This document shows, piece after piece, positions 16,616 through 24,727 of a stretch of DNA of 64,000 bases. Numbering within the stretch: position 1 is the stretch's first letter; every line of letters starts with the position of its first letter. Source of the stretch: an uncultured Bacteroidia bacterium (GTDB lineage Bacteria > Bacteroidota > Bacteroidia > Bacteroidales > UBA932); assembly GCA_902798975.1 (NCBI GenBank), contig CADBYT010000005.1, forward strand, positions 1-64,000. Direction: 5' to 3'. The notes beneath the pieces were generated by a model that saw only the letters and a list, made by a program, of their open reading frames with translations, was not told the DNA's origin and ran no database searches. The translations under genes were made by a program, and so were the position numbers.

Positions 16616-17905
16616 ATGTGCAAAAAAAGCATATTGACTCTGCTGGCGCTCCTGCCCTTGCTGTTTGCCTGCGGCAATCCGCCCCGCAATGCCAACGCCG
16701 TCCGCGAAGAGCGACATATCCCGGAGCTGATCGCAGCCGTCCCGTCGGACGCGCTGGCGGTCATCTGCTATGACCACCTCTCCGAAGGCATGCAGTACTT
16801 TGATTCGACCAGCGTCCTGCACCAGCTGGACCTGACGGCCTTCAAGAACGCCCGCATGGCCCTCTCGCTGTGCTACAACGGCTCGCTCGTGCCGGTGCTC
16901 GCCCTGGATGCCGGGCGCGTGGAGGCCGATTCCGTATCGGCCGTGAACACGCTGCTTGCACAGGCTTCCACGCTGCGCCTGCAGGCCGAATACGTGCACC
17001 CCGACCCGGAGGCGAAACGCCACGGTTTCGTGCTCATCACCCCGTCCAACGCCCAGCTGACCGCCGTCCGGCGGCATCTGACCGAATATACCTCCATCCT
17101 CGACGCGCCGGGATTCCGCCAGGCCCTGGCGGCGGCCGGCGGACAGGACTTCATCATTTTCCGCGGCGGCGGAGCTCCTGACCGCGTGGCTCCGAAGGGA
17201 TGGCTGCAGGATTTCTTCCCCCGCCGTGAACTGACCCGTTTCCTCGGCAGCGTCGACGACTGGACCGTCCTCACGCCCGCCGGAAGCGGATTTGACGTCA
17301 CACCCGTGTGCGAGAACGACGACGTCTTCTATGCCAACATCCTGGAGGCGCTTCCCTTCGGTGACAGCCGCCTGGGTGCCATTCTCCCGCAGGAGACGCG
17401 CTTTGCCCTGGCGATGCCGGTGGCGCTGCCGCAGCTTCGCGACGCCGTGGAGCGCTGGCAGGACGCATCCGTCAAACTGACCGTATACGAGAAGCAGCTG
17501 GAAGCACTCCGCAAGGAGAGCGGGAAGAGCCCGCTCAAATGGGAGCTGGAGCAGAACGTCCGCGAAGTCGCGCTCGTGCACTTCGACGGGGGCGTGGTGG
17601 CGCTCGTCCGTCCGTCCAGGCCGGCGACGGAGCGCGAACCTTATGAAAATCCCTGGCGCGGCTTCCTGCCCGCGCTGTACGGCAACGCGTTTGCGCTGGC
17701 TGACGACAGTTGCACCGCCTGCTCGCGCGGGTGGCAGATATATGGCAGCCCGGAGGCCGTGGAGGCCTTCATCGCAGCCGAACGGCCGGAGACGCCTGCC
17801 ACCGTCTGGCCCGGCAAAGACTGCCGCTTCGTCATTTATCAACCCGGAAAGACCCTTGCCTGGGGCAAGAAAGGCATAAAATTATCATGGAATTCCACTC
17901 AGTAA
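16616..17905 (+). CDS. Lipoprotein of unknown function
   Basis: 429-residue protein with a signal peptide and a strong lipobox LLFAC (Cys19), so it is probably an envelope lipoprotein. The mature part has no motif I recognise; it resembles DUF3352/DUF3108-like envelope proteins of Bacteroidota only in general layout. A TTG at 16607 extends the frame, but ATG 16616 gives a proper signal peptide. Its last 19 nt overlap the start of the acyl-CoA synthetase gene, suggesting translational coupling. Confidence 0.75.
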   Translation: MCKKSILTLLALLPLLFACGNPPRNANAVREERHIPELIAAVPSDALAVICYDHLSEGMQYFDSTSVLHQLDLTAFKNARMALSLCYNGSLVPVLALDAGRVEADSVSAVNTLLAQASTLRLQAEYVHPDPEAKRHGFVLITPSNAQLTAVRRHLTEYTSILDAPGFRQALAAAGGQDFIIFRGGGAPDRVAPKGWLQDFFPRRELTRFLGSVDDWTVLTPAGSGFDVTPVCENDDVFYANILEALPFGDSRLGAILPQETRFALAMPVALPQLRDAVERWQDASVKLTVYEKQLEALRKESGKSPLKWELEQNVREVALVHFDGGVVALVRPSRPATEREPYENPWRGFLPALYGNAFALADDSCTACSRGWQIYGSPEAVEAFIAAERPETPATVWPGKDCRFVIYQPGKTLAWGKKGIKLSWNSTQ

Positions 17906-19545
17906 ACAAAGCGCTCGAAAAGAGCCTCAAGGAGAACTGGGAGCGCGAAGCCCTCTCCAACTACCAGGGTGTCACGCTCAAGTATTCCGATGTGGCGGAA
18001 CGCATCGAACTCCTGCACATCGCTTTCGAGAAATGCGGACTGAAGAAGGGAGACAAGGTCGCCCTCTGCTCCCGCAATCAGGCCCACTGGGGCGTGTGCT
18101 TCCTGGCCGCCCTGACCTACGGCGCCGTGCCGGTGCCGCTCCTGCATGAATTCAAACCCGAAAACATACATTACCTGGTCAACCACTCCGAAGCCAAGGT
18201 CTTCTTCGTGGACGAGATCATCTGGCAGGGTCTCTCCGAGGCGGAAATGCCCGGCCTGGAGGTCATCGTGCAGATGAACACCCTCAACTACATCTATGCC
18301 AAGAACCAGGACCTCGTGACCGTGCGCAAGAACCTCACCCGCACCTTCAACCAGATGTACCCCGAAGGACTCAAGCCCGAGCATCTAAATTATTATGAGG
18401 ACCAGCCCGAGGAACTTGCCGTGATCAACTACACTTCCGGCACCTCCGGCTTCTCCAAGGGCGTCATGCTCCCGTACCGCTCGCTGTGGTGCAACATCTG
18501 CTTCGCCGGCCAGGTGGCCGAGCCGCAGATGACCTGCGAGTCGCAGATGGTCGCCATGCTGCCGTCCGCCCACATGTACGGCATGATGTTCGAGTTCCTC
18601 TTCGAGATGACCATCGGCGCGCACGTGCACTTCCTGACGCGCACCCCGAGCCCGAAGGTGATCATGAAGGCCTTCTCCGAGATCCATCCCGACGTGATCA
18701 TCGCCGTGCCGCTGATCTTCGAGAAGGTGTACAAATCCCAGATCAAGCCCGTGGTGGACCGTCACAAGTCGCTGATGCGCATCCCCATCGTGGACCAGGT
18801 GATCCGCAAAAAGATACGCAACAACCTCATCGAGGCCTTCGGCGGCCGCTTCGAGGAAGTCATCATGGGCGGCGCCGCCTTCAACCCGGAGGTGGAGAAA
18901 TTCATGCGCCAGATCCATTTCCCCTTCACCGTCGGCTACGGCATGACGGAGTGCGGCCCGATCATCACTTACGCCAAATGGTGGAAGACCCGCAAGGGCT
19001 CCTGCGGCGTGCCGGTGCCGGGCTGCGAAATCCGCATCGACTCCAAGAACCCCTACAAGGAACCCGGCGAGATCCAGGTCAAGGGCGACAACGTCTTCCT
19101 GGGTTACTTCAAGAACCGCGACGCCACCCGCCAGTCCTTTACCAACGACAACTGGTTCAAGACCGGCGACATCGGCGTGATCGACTACGACGGCTACCTC
19201 TACCTGCGCGGCCGCTCCAAGTGCATGATCCTCGGCCCCAGCGGCCAGAACATCTATCCGGAGGAGCTGGAAGCCGTCATCAACAATGTCACCTACGTGG
19301 TGGATTCCCTCGTGGTCGAGGACAAGATCGGCCTCACGGCCCTCGTCTATCCCGACTACCACCAGGGCGAGCTGGACGGCATGAGCGGCGAGCAACTGGA
19401 AGAGCGCATCAACAGCAGCCTGCCGGAAATCAACAAGCTGCTGCCTTCCTACGCGCAGATCAACCACATCGAGTTCATGCCCGAAGACTTCGAGCGCACG
19501 CCAAAGCGCAGCATCAAGCGCTACCTCTACCAGAGACAGAAATAG
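17887..19545 (+). CDS. Long-chain fatty acid--CoA ligase (AMP-binding)
   Basis: 552-residue adenylate-forming enzyme that activates a carboxylic acid with ATP and CoA. The phosphate-binding motif YTSGTSGFSKGV is at 182-193, GYGMTECGP near 353, KTGDIG and the hinge YLRGRSK near 420-440, and the conserved C-terminal lysine segment in TPKRSIKRYLY. ATG 17887 is chosen over an in-frame extension to 17710 because the extension lies over the upstream lipoprotein gene in another frame. Substrate chain length cannot be read from the sequence. dCMP deaminase follows after 4 nt. Confidence 0.92.
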   Translation: MEFHSVNKALEKSLKENWEREALSNYQGVTLKYSDVAERIELLHIAFEKCGLKKGDKVALCSRNQAHWGVCFLAALTYGAVPVPLLHEFKPENIHYLVNHSEAKVFFVDEIIWQGLSEAEMPGLEVIVQMNTLNYIYAKNQDLVTVRKNLTRTFNQMYPEGLKPEHLNYYEDQPEELAVINYTSGTSGFSKGVMLPYRSLWCNICFAGQVAEPQMTCESQMVAMLPSAHMYGMMFEFLFEMTIGAHVHFLTRTPSPKVIMKAFSEIHPDVIIAVPLIFEKVYKSQIKPVVDRHKSLMRIPIVDQVIRKKIRNNLIEAFGGRFEEVIMGGAAFNPEVEKFMRQIHFPFTVGYGMTECGPIITYAKWWKTRKGSCGVPVPGCEIRIDSKNPYKEPGEIQVKGDNVFLGYFKNRDATRQSFTNDNWFKTGDIGVIDYDGYLYLRGRSKCMILGPSGQNIYPEELEAVINNVTYVVDSLVVEDKIGLTALVYPDYHQGELDGMSGEQLEERINSSLPEINKLLPSYAQINHIEFMPEDFERTPKRSIKRYLYQRQK

Positions 19546-19549
19546 TGTT

Positions 19550-19957
19550 ATGAACAAGTTCGACGACAAATACATGAAGATGGCGTCCATCTGGGCGACC
19601 AATTCCTACTGCAAGCGCCGCCAGGTGGGTGCGCTGCTCGTCAAGGACCGCATGATTATCTCGGACGGCTACAACGGCACGCCCTCGGGCTTCGAGAATA
19701 TCTGCGAGGACGAGAACGGGGTGACCAAGCCCTACGTGCTGCACGCCGAGGCGAACGCCATCTCCAAGGTGGCCAAGTCTGCCAACAGCGCCGACGGCGC
19801 CACGTTGTATGTGACCGCGTCTCCCTGCGTGGAGTGCGCCAAACTCATCATCCAGTCCGGCATCCGGCGCGTTGTCTACCGCGACGAGTACCGGCTCACG
19901 GACGGCATCGACCTGCTGCGCCGCGCGGGCATCGAGGTGGAGAAGATTGACGGGTAG
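19550..19957 (+). CDS. dCMP deaminase / ComEB-type cytidine deaminase
   Basis: 135-residue zinc-dependent deaminase. The catalytic HAEAN motif is at about 64-68 and the zinc-binding PCVEC at about 86-90. It converts dCMP to dUMP for dTTP synthesis; the length and the N-terminal WATNSYCKRRQVGALLV fit the dCMP-deaminase group. It lies 4 nt after the acyl-CoA synthetase gene and 3 nt before ctpA in one operon, though the products have no shared pathway. Confidence 0.92.
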   Translation: MNKFDDKYMKMASIWATNSYCKRRQVGALLVKDRMIISDGYNGTPSGFENICEDENGVTKPYVLHAEANAISKVAKSANSADGATLYVTASPCVECAKLIIQSGIRRVVYRDEYRLTDGIDLLRRAGIEVEKIDG

Positions 19958-19960
19958 CGT

Positions 19961-21484
19961 ATGAAGAAATCCTCCATCCTGGTAGCCCTGCTGGGCGTCG
20001 TGATCGGCCTGCTGATCGCCCTGCTCGTATATCGTATCGGCGAAAGCCGCCGCATGCTGCGCGTGAGCGGGACCGACTGGCGCAAGGTGTCCCTGATCCT
20101 GCAGAGCATCGACGAGAACTACGTGGACAGCGTGGACCGAGCCAAGGTCAGCGAGGCCATCGCGGCCGCCGCCCTGTCGGCCCTGGACCCGCATTCCTCC
20201 TATATGCCCCCGCAGATTCTCGAAGAGTCGGAGGCCGACCTGACCGGCAATTTCGACGGCATCGGCATCCAGTTCAACGTGCCCAACGACACCGCGGTGG
20301 TGATTGAAGTCCTTCCCGGAGGCCCCTCCGAGAAGATCGGCCTGCAGCCGGGCGACCGCCTGCTCAAGGTGGACGATACCAACATCGCGGGCGTGAAGTT
20401 TCCGCAGGACAGCATGGTGCGCCGCATCAAGGGCGCGGCCGGCAGCAAGGTCCTCATCACCGTGCAGCGTGGCCGGGAGGTGATTCCGTTCGAGATCACG
20501 CGCGGCAAGATCCCCACGTACTCCGTGGACGCGGCCTTCATGGTCAGCGACACCACCGGCTACCTCCGCCTGTCGAAGTTCTCCCGGACCACCGAGGCGG
20601 AATTCGTCCAGAACAGCCTGGATCTGCTGGGCAGCGGCATGACCGAACTCATCATCGACCTGCGCGACAATTCCGGCGGCTACCTGGACCAGGCCTGCAA
20701 GCTTTCCAACCTCTTCCTGCCCCGGCGGGCGATGATTGTCTACCTGGAGGGTCTCCACCGCAAGCGCGAGGAGTTCCGGGCCGACGGCACCGGTCCCTTC
20801 CAGAATCTCCGGCTGAAGGTCCTCGTGGACGAGGGCTCCGCCTCTGCCAGCGAGATCCTGGCCGGCGCCCTGCAGGACAACGGCCGCGCGCGGCTCTACG
20901 GACGCCGCACCTTCGGCAAGGGACTCGTGCAGGAGCCGTTCTTCTTCAGCGACAAATCCGGCATGCGCATCACCGTGGCGCGCTACTACACGCCCTCCGG
21001 CCGCTGCATCCAGAAGCCCTATACCGAGGATTACGATTACGAAGTGCTGCGCCGCTACGAATCCGGTGAGATGATTCATGCCGACAGCATGCGCGTCGAG
21101 AAAGGCGGCATCCTGCCCGACGTGTTCGTGCCCGTGGACACCACGCGCGCCGGCAGCTTCTACGTGGCCTGCAACCGCAAGGCCACGGCCATGCGCTTCG
21201 CTTCCGCGTGGTTTGACGGCCATCGGCAGGAGCTCTCGCAGATCGACAAATACGACCAGCTGCTGGACTACCTGGACCGCGCCGGCCTGGAACGGCAGTT
21301 CCTCGATTTCGCGAAGCGCCGCGACGGCCTCGCCCCGACGGCTCAGGAATGGGCCACGGAGCGGCAGTACATGATGACGCAGGTGCAGGCCCTCGTGGGC
21401 CGCTATTCCAAGCTTGGCGACAAGGCCTACTACCACCTCTTCCTGCAGATTGACGATACCTTCAAGGCGGCGATGGCGGAATAA
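19961..21484 (+). CDS. ctpA: Carboxy-terminal processing protease, S41 family
   Basis: 507-residue periplasmic protease anchored by one N-terminal segment (about 6-24). A PDZ domain spans about 88-175 with GIGIQF and GLQPGDRLL. The S41 core follows; the Ser-Lys pair is Ser295 in EGSASASE and Lys320 in TFGKG. It cleaves C-terminal tails of envelope proteins. It is last in its operon and convergent with uxaC. Confidence 0.94.
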   Translation: MKKSSILVALLGVVIGLLIALLVYRIGESRRMLRVSGTDWRKVSLILQSIDENYVDSVDRAKVSEAIAAAALSALDPHSSYMPPQILEESEADLTGNFDGIGIQFNVPNDTAVVIEVLPGGPSEKIGLQPGDRLLKVDDTNIAGVKFPQDSMVRRIKGAAGSKVLITVQRGREVIPFEITRGKIPTYSVDAAFMVSDTTGYLRLSKFSRTTEAEFVQNSLDLLGSGMTELIIDLRDNSGGYLDQACKLSNLFLPRRAMIVYLEGLHRKREEFRADGTGPFQNLRLKVLVDEGSASASEILAGALQDNGRARLYGRRTFGKGLVQEPFFFSDKSGMRITVARYYTPSGRCIQKPYTEDYDYEVLRRYESGEMIHADSMRVEKGGILPDVFVPVDTTRAGSFYVACNRKATAMRFASAWFDGHRQELSQIDKYDQLLDYLDRAGLERQFLDFAKRRDGLAPTAQEWATERQYMMTQVQALVGRYSKLGDKAYYHLFLQIDDTFKAAMAE

Positions 21485-21546
21485 CCTGCGGAGCAGCTTA
21501 GCTCAGGAAGGGGATGTCGTCGAACGCCCGCAGGCGCACCGCGAAG

Positions 21547-22950
21547 CTAGAAGCCGAAATAGCCATGGGCGTTGCGGTAGGAGATGTCCTCGATCATCGC
21601 GCCGATGCGCTCCATTTCGGAGGCCGGCAGGCGTCCGCTGTCCACGTCTGCGCCCACCACATCGCACAGGATCCGGCGGAAGTATTCGTGGCGCGTGTAG
21701 CTGATGAAACTGCGCGAATCCGTGAGCATGCCCACGAAGCGGCTGAGCAGGCCGAGGTTGGAGATGGTGTCCAGCTGGCGGCGCATGCCGCTCTCCTGGT
21801 CCAGGAACCACCAGCCGGCGCCGAGCTGCATCTTGCCGGGCACGGAGCCGTCGTTGAAGTTGCCGGCCATCGTGGCCATGACCTCGAAGTCCTTGGGATT
21901 CAGGCAGTAGAGTATGGTCTTGGCGAGTTTGCCCTCGTCGTCGAGGCGATCGAAGAAGCGGTTGCCGGAAGCGGAGATCTGCAGGTCGAGGATGGAGTCG
22001 AATCCGGTGTCGCGACCCGCCATGCGCAGCATGCGGGAACTGTTGTTGCGGATGGGGCCGACGTGGAACTGCTGCGTCCAGCCCGTCTCGGCGTCCATCA
22101 CGGCCAGATCGTGCAGCAGCGCGCTGCTGAATTTGTCGATCTCGGCGGCATTGGGCGCCTTGCCCAGCAGGACCTTCTTGAAGATGAGCTCGATCTCGAG
22201 CGGCTTGCAGTCGGTGGCGTGGAAAGTGTCCAGGCCGTGGTCGGAGAGCTTGCAGCCCGCTTTCGCGAAATAGTCGTGGCGGGCCTGCAGGGCATCGATC
22301 AGGTCGGTGTAGGAGTCGATATTCTTGCCGGCGGCTTCGCCGAGCCGGTCCAGGTACGCTTTGTAGGACTTGGGATCCGCGATGGCGATCGCATTGTCCG
22401 GCCGCCAGGTCGGCAGCACCTTCGTGCCGAAGGGATGGGCGGCGATCTGCTTGTGCCAGCGCAGGTCGTCGGCCGGATCGTCGGTGGTGCAGATGGTCTC
22501 CACGTTGAAGCGGCGGATGAGCGCCTGGCCGCGGAATTCCGGCTTGGCGAGCATCGCATTGCAGGCCTCGAAAATCTCGCGCGCCGTGGCGGGGGAGAGG
22601 ATCTTGTCGATGCCGAACACGCGCTTCAGCTCCAGGTGCGTCCAGTGGTAGAGCGGGTTGCGCATCGTGTAGGGGACGGTCTCCGCCCATTTCTCGAAGA
22701 CTTCCCAGGCGTTGCGGGTCCCGAGCGTGATGTATTCCTCCACCACGCCGTTCGCGCGCATCGCGCGCCATTTGTAATGGTCGCTGCCCAGCCAGAGCTG
22801 GGTGATGTCGCGGAACTGGATGTTTTCCGCGATCTCCTGCGGGGAGAGGTGGCAGTGGTAGTCGATGATGGGAAGCCGCTCCGCGTGGCCGTGATAGAGC
22901 TCCCGCGCCGTGGGCCCGGTAAGCATGAAGTCGTCGTGAATGAATGTCAT
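21547..22950 (-). CDS. uxaC: Glucuronate isomerase
   Basis: 467-residue metal-dependent isomerase converting D-glucuronate to D-fructuronate (or galacturonate to tagaturonate), the first step of uronate catabolism. Metal-binding DYHCHL is near the N-terminus and TDDPADD near 174. The frame extends to 22989, but ATG 22950 gives the usual start MTFIHDDFML. A TATATTTG box ends 5 nt before this ATG. No other uronate gene (uxaA, uxaB, kdgK) is nearby. It fits with the glycoside hydrolases of the window. Confidence 0.96.
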   Translation of the reverse strand: MTFIHDDFMLTGPTARELYHGHAERLPIIDYHCHLSPQEIAENIQFRDITQLWLGSDHYKWRAMRANGVVEEYITLGTRNAWEVFEKWAETVPYTMRNPLYHWTHLELKRVFGIDKILSPATAREIFEACNAMLAKPEFRGQALIRRFNVETICTTDDPADDLRWHKQIAAHPFGTKVLPTWRPDNAIAIADPKSYKAYLDRLGEAAGKNIDSYTDLIDALQARHDYFAKAGCKLSDHGLDTFHATDCKPLEIELIFKKVLLGKAPNAAEIDKFSSALLHDLAVMDAETGWTQQFHVGPIRNNSSRMLRMAGRDTGFDSILDLQISASGNRFFDRLDDEGKLAKTILYCLNPKDFEVMATMAGNFNDGSVPGKMQLGAGWWFLDQESGMRRQLDTISNLGLLSRFVGMLTDSRSFISYTRHEYFRRILCDVVGADVDSGRLPASEMERIGAMIEDISYRNAHGYFGF

Positions 22951-22955
22951 AACGC

Positions 22956-22963
22956 CAAATATA
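22956..22963 (-). promoter_or_regulatory. -7 box of uxaC (predicted leaderless)
   Basis: TATATTTG on the minus strand ends 5 nt before the uxaC ATG, so the mRNA should begin at or next to the start codon. Confidence 0.6.
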
Positions 22964-22983
22964 CAAAATATCTGGCAGACAAC

Positions 22984-23012
22984 CGTCATTCGCCGGCCCC
23001 GACCGGCGAATC
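22984..23012 (+). repeat. REP-like palindromic repeat, copy A
   Basis: The unit reads CGTCATTCGCCGGC, three spacer bases, then GACCGGCGAATC. The core ATTCGCCGG/CCGGCGAAT is a 9-bp perfect stem. Copy B (24595-24622, opposite strand) has the same 14- and 12-base arms with a two-base spacer. Confidence 0.75.
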
Positions 23013-23016
23013 TATT

Positions 23017-23177
23017 TCAGCAGGGCTCGAAGGCCGTCTGAATCTTGTAGTTGGTGGAGCTGGCGTCAGACGCGGTCTGGCGGGCGGCACGGGCAGCCAG
23101 TTCGAGCACCGCTTCTTTAGTTTTTGGGTCAAATACAATCAATCTCAGGTCAATTCTTTAATAACTGCGACACGCAT
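23017..23177 (-). pseudogene. Remnant of a small unrecognised ORF (frameshifted)
   Basis: On the minus strand an ATG at 23177 opens MRVAVIKELT and then stops. A frame shifted by one base continues from the same place with LRLIVFDPKTKEAVLELAA and ends at TGA 23017-23019 after about 35 further residues, ending FEPC. Joined, they would give a protein of about 53 residues with plausible composition. I do not recognise the family. It may be a decayed gene or carry a sequencing indel. Confidence 0.35.
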
Positions 23178-23380
23178 TTTAATGACGCGTCCCAATTGTT
23201 GCGAGCGCCGAAAACACATTGATAATCAATTACATATCAGATATGCTGAAAAATATTGTAGTCATTTCGAAGATTGTTGCTTTTCTATTTGTTCAGACTC
23301 CCGACAAGTCCCGTTTGCCCGTTTTCCGGACTTTCAAAATCGATGCGAAATGCTTAAATTTGTCTTCACAAACTACAGTC

Positions 23381-23815
23381 ATGAAAAGAATCGGAATCTG
23401 CAGCGACCACGCAGGCGTGGACTACAAGACCCGGCTGATCGCCTATCTGCTGGGCAAGGGTTATGAAGTCGTCAATTTCGGCACGGACAGCACGGACAGC
23501 TGTGACTACGCCGACTTCGCCCACCCCATGGCGAACGCCATCGAGGCGGGTGAGGTGGACGCCGGCATCGCCCTCTGCGGCACCGGCAACGGCATGGCCC
23601 TCTGCCTGAACCACCACAAGGGGATCCGCGCCGGCCTTGCCTGGAACCAGGAGGTTGCCAGCCTCGTCAAAGAACACAACAATGCCAACGTCCTCGTGAT
23701 GCCCGCCCGCTTCGTCTCCTACCGCATGGCGGTGATGATGGTGCACGCGTGGCTTACGACGCAGTTCGCCGGCGGACGGCACCAGCGCAGGATTGACAAA
23801 ATCGTTCAGCCATAA
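23381..23815 (+). CDS. rpiB: Ribose-5-phosphate isomerase B
   Basis: 144-residue RpiB/LacAB-family enzyme interconverting ribose-5-phosphate and ribulose-5-phosphate. CSDHAG at 7-12 and the active-site ALCGTGNG segment near 68-75 are present, as is EHNNANVLVMPAR. The frame extends upstream to 23219, but ATG 23381 gives the family start. Promoter box TAAATTTG lies about 18 nt upstream. The 3' end overlaps truB by 23 nt. Confidence 0.94.
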   Translation: MKRIGICSDHAGVDYKTRLIAYLLGKGYEVVNFGTDSTDSCDYADFAHPMANAIEAGEVDAGIALCGTGNGMALCLNHHKGIRAGLAWNQEVASLVKEHNNANVLVMPARFVSYRMAVMMVHAWLTTQFAGGRHQRRIDKIVQP

Positions 23816-24620
23816 TATAGAGGACTACCCCGAGGGGATCGTGCTGCCGGTGGACAAACCCTACCGGTGGACCTCGGCGGACGTGATCCGCAAGATCAAG
23901 TACGCAGCCATCCGCCACTTCGGGAAGAAGAACCTCAAGGTCGGCCACGCGGGGACGCTCGATCCCCTCGCGACCGGCATTCTGCTCGTATGTATCGGCC
24001 CCGCCACCCGGCAGGCCGAAGAACTGCAGCGCTCTCCGAAAGAATACATTGCCGGCGTGAGCTTCGGCGCCACCACGCCGTCGTACGACCTGGAGAAGGA
24101 CATCGACGCCCGCTGCCCCCTGGACGGGGTGAGCGAAGCGGCGCTGCGCGCGGTCCTGCCCGGCTTCATCGGAGAACAGGACCAGGTGGCGCCGCTCTTC
24201 AGTGCCAAGAGCGTGGACGGCGTGCGCGCCTACGAGACGGCGCGGCGCCTGCTGCGCGAGGCACAGCGCGAAGGCCGCGCCTTCGACCCCGGCGATGTCC
24301 TGCAGTCCAGCCGGATCAACATCTACGACCTGGAACTCCTGTCCTGGCACGAGCGCATCGTGCAGGACTTCAAGGACGACGGCACCGGACGCATCCGTGT
24401 CGCCGACGTGTCCGGCGAAGCGCTCCCGACCGCAATGATCCGTGTCGCCTGCAGCAAGGGAACCTACATCCGCGCCCTGGCCCGTGACCTCGGCGAGGCG
24501 CTCGGCAGCGGCGCCTTCCTCAGCTCCCTCCGCCGTACGAAAAACGGCGGCTTCTCAATCGAAGACGCCGTCTCTTTGGAAGAGGTGCTGTCGGGATTCG
24601 CCGGTCAAGCCGGCGAATGA
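23793..24620 (+). CDS. truB: tRNA pseudouridine synthase B
   Basis: 275-residue enzyme making pseudouridine-55 in the T loop of tRNAs. The catalytic Asp57 lies in VGHAGTLDPLATG. The start used is TTG 23793, inside the end of rpiB; no ATG is available before the conserved LPVDKPYRWTS. Other members begin close to this point. The last codons and the stop are inside the REP-like repeat copy B, so the C-terminus (FAGQAGE) is repeat-derived. Confidence 0.92.
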   Translation: MTKSFSHNIEDYPEGIVLPVDKPYRWTSADVIRKIKYAAIRHFGKKNLKVGHAGTLDPLATGILLVCIGPATRQAEELQRSPKEYIAGVSFGATTPSYDLEKDIDARCPLDGVSEAALRAVLPGFIGEQDQVAPLFSAKSVDGVRAYETARRLLREAQREGRAFDPGDVLQSSRINIYDLELLSWHERIVQDFKDDGTGRIRVADVSGEALPTAMIRVACSKGTYIRALARDLGEALGSGAFLSSLRRTKNGGFSIEDAVSLEEVLSGFAGQAGE

Positions 24621-24622
24621 CG
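24595..24622 (-). repeat. REP-like palindromic repeat, copy B, overlapping the truB stop codon
   Basis: Same unit as copy A at 22984-23012 on the opposite strand: CGTCATTCGCCGGC, two spacer bases, GACCGGCGAATC. The 9-bp stem ATTCGCCGG/CCGGCGAAT spans 24596-24618 and covers the last codons and stop of truB. No T-run follows, so it is not a typical intrinsic terminator. Confidence 0.75.
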
Positions 24623-24727
24623 TTGCCGTGCGTTGGCGTTGTGGAGGGCGGAGCGGAAATTGGTTTTTCGGGCTACTGCACGAAAAATAAATTCCGGCCG
24701 CCCGCAGGGAAAGGCAACTCTGCCAGC

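Larger units (their letters stand above)
22951..23380. other. 430-nt gap between uxaC and rpiB
   Basis: The gap holds the uxaC promoter (22956-22963), a REP-like hairpin (22984-23012), a decayed small minus-strand ORF (23017-23177), and an AT-rich stretch (about 23130-23380) with a TAAATTTG box about 18 nt before rpiB. No intact gene is recognised. Confidence 0.7.
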
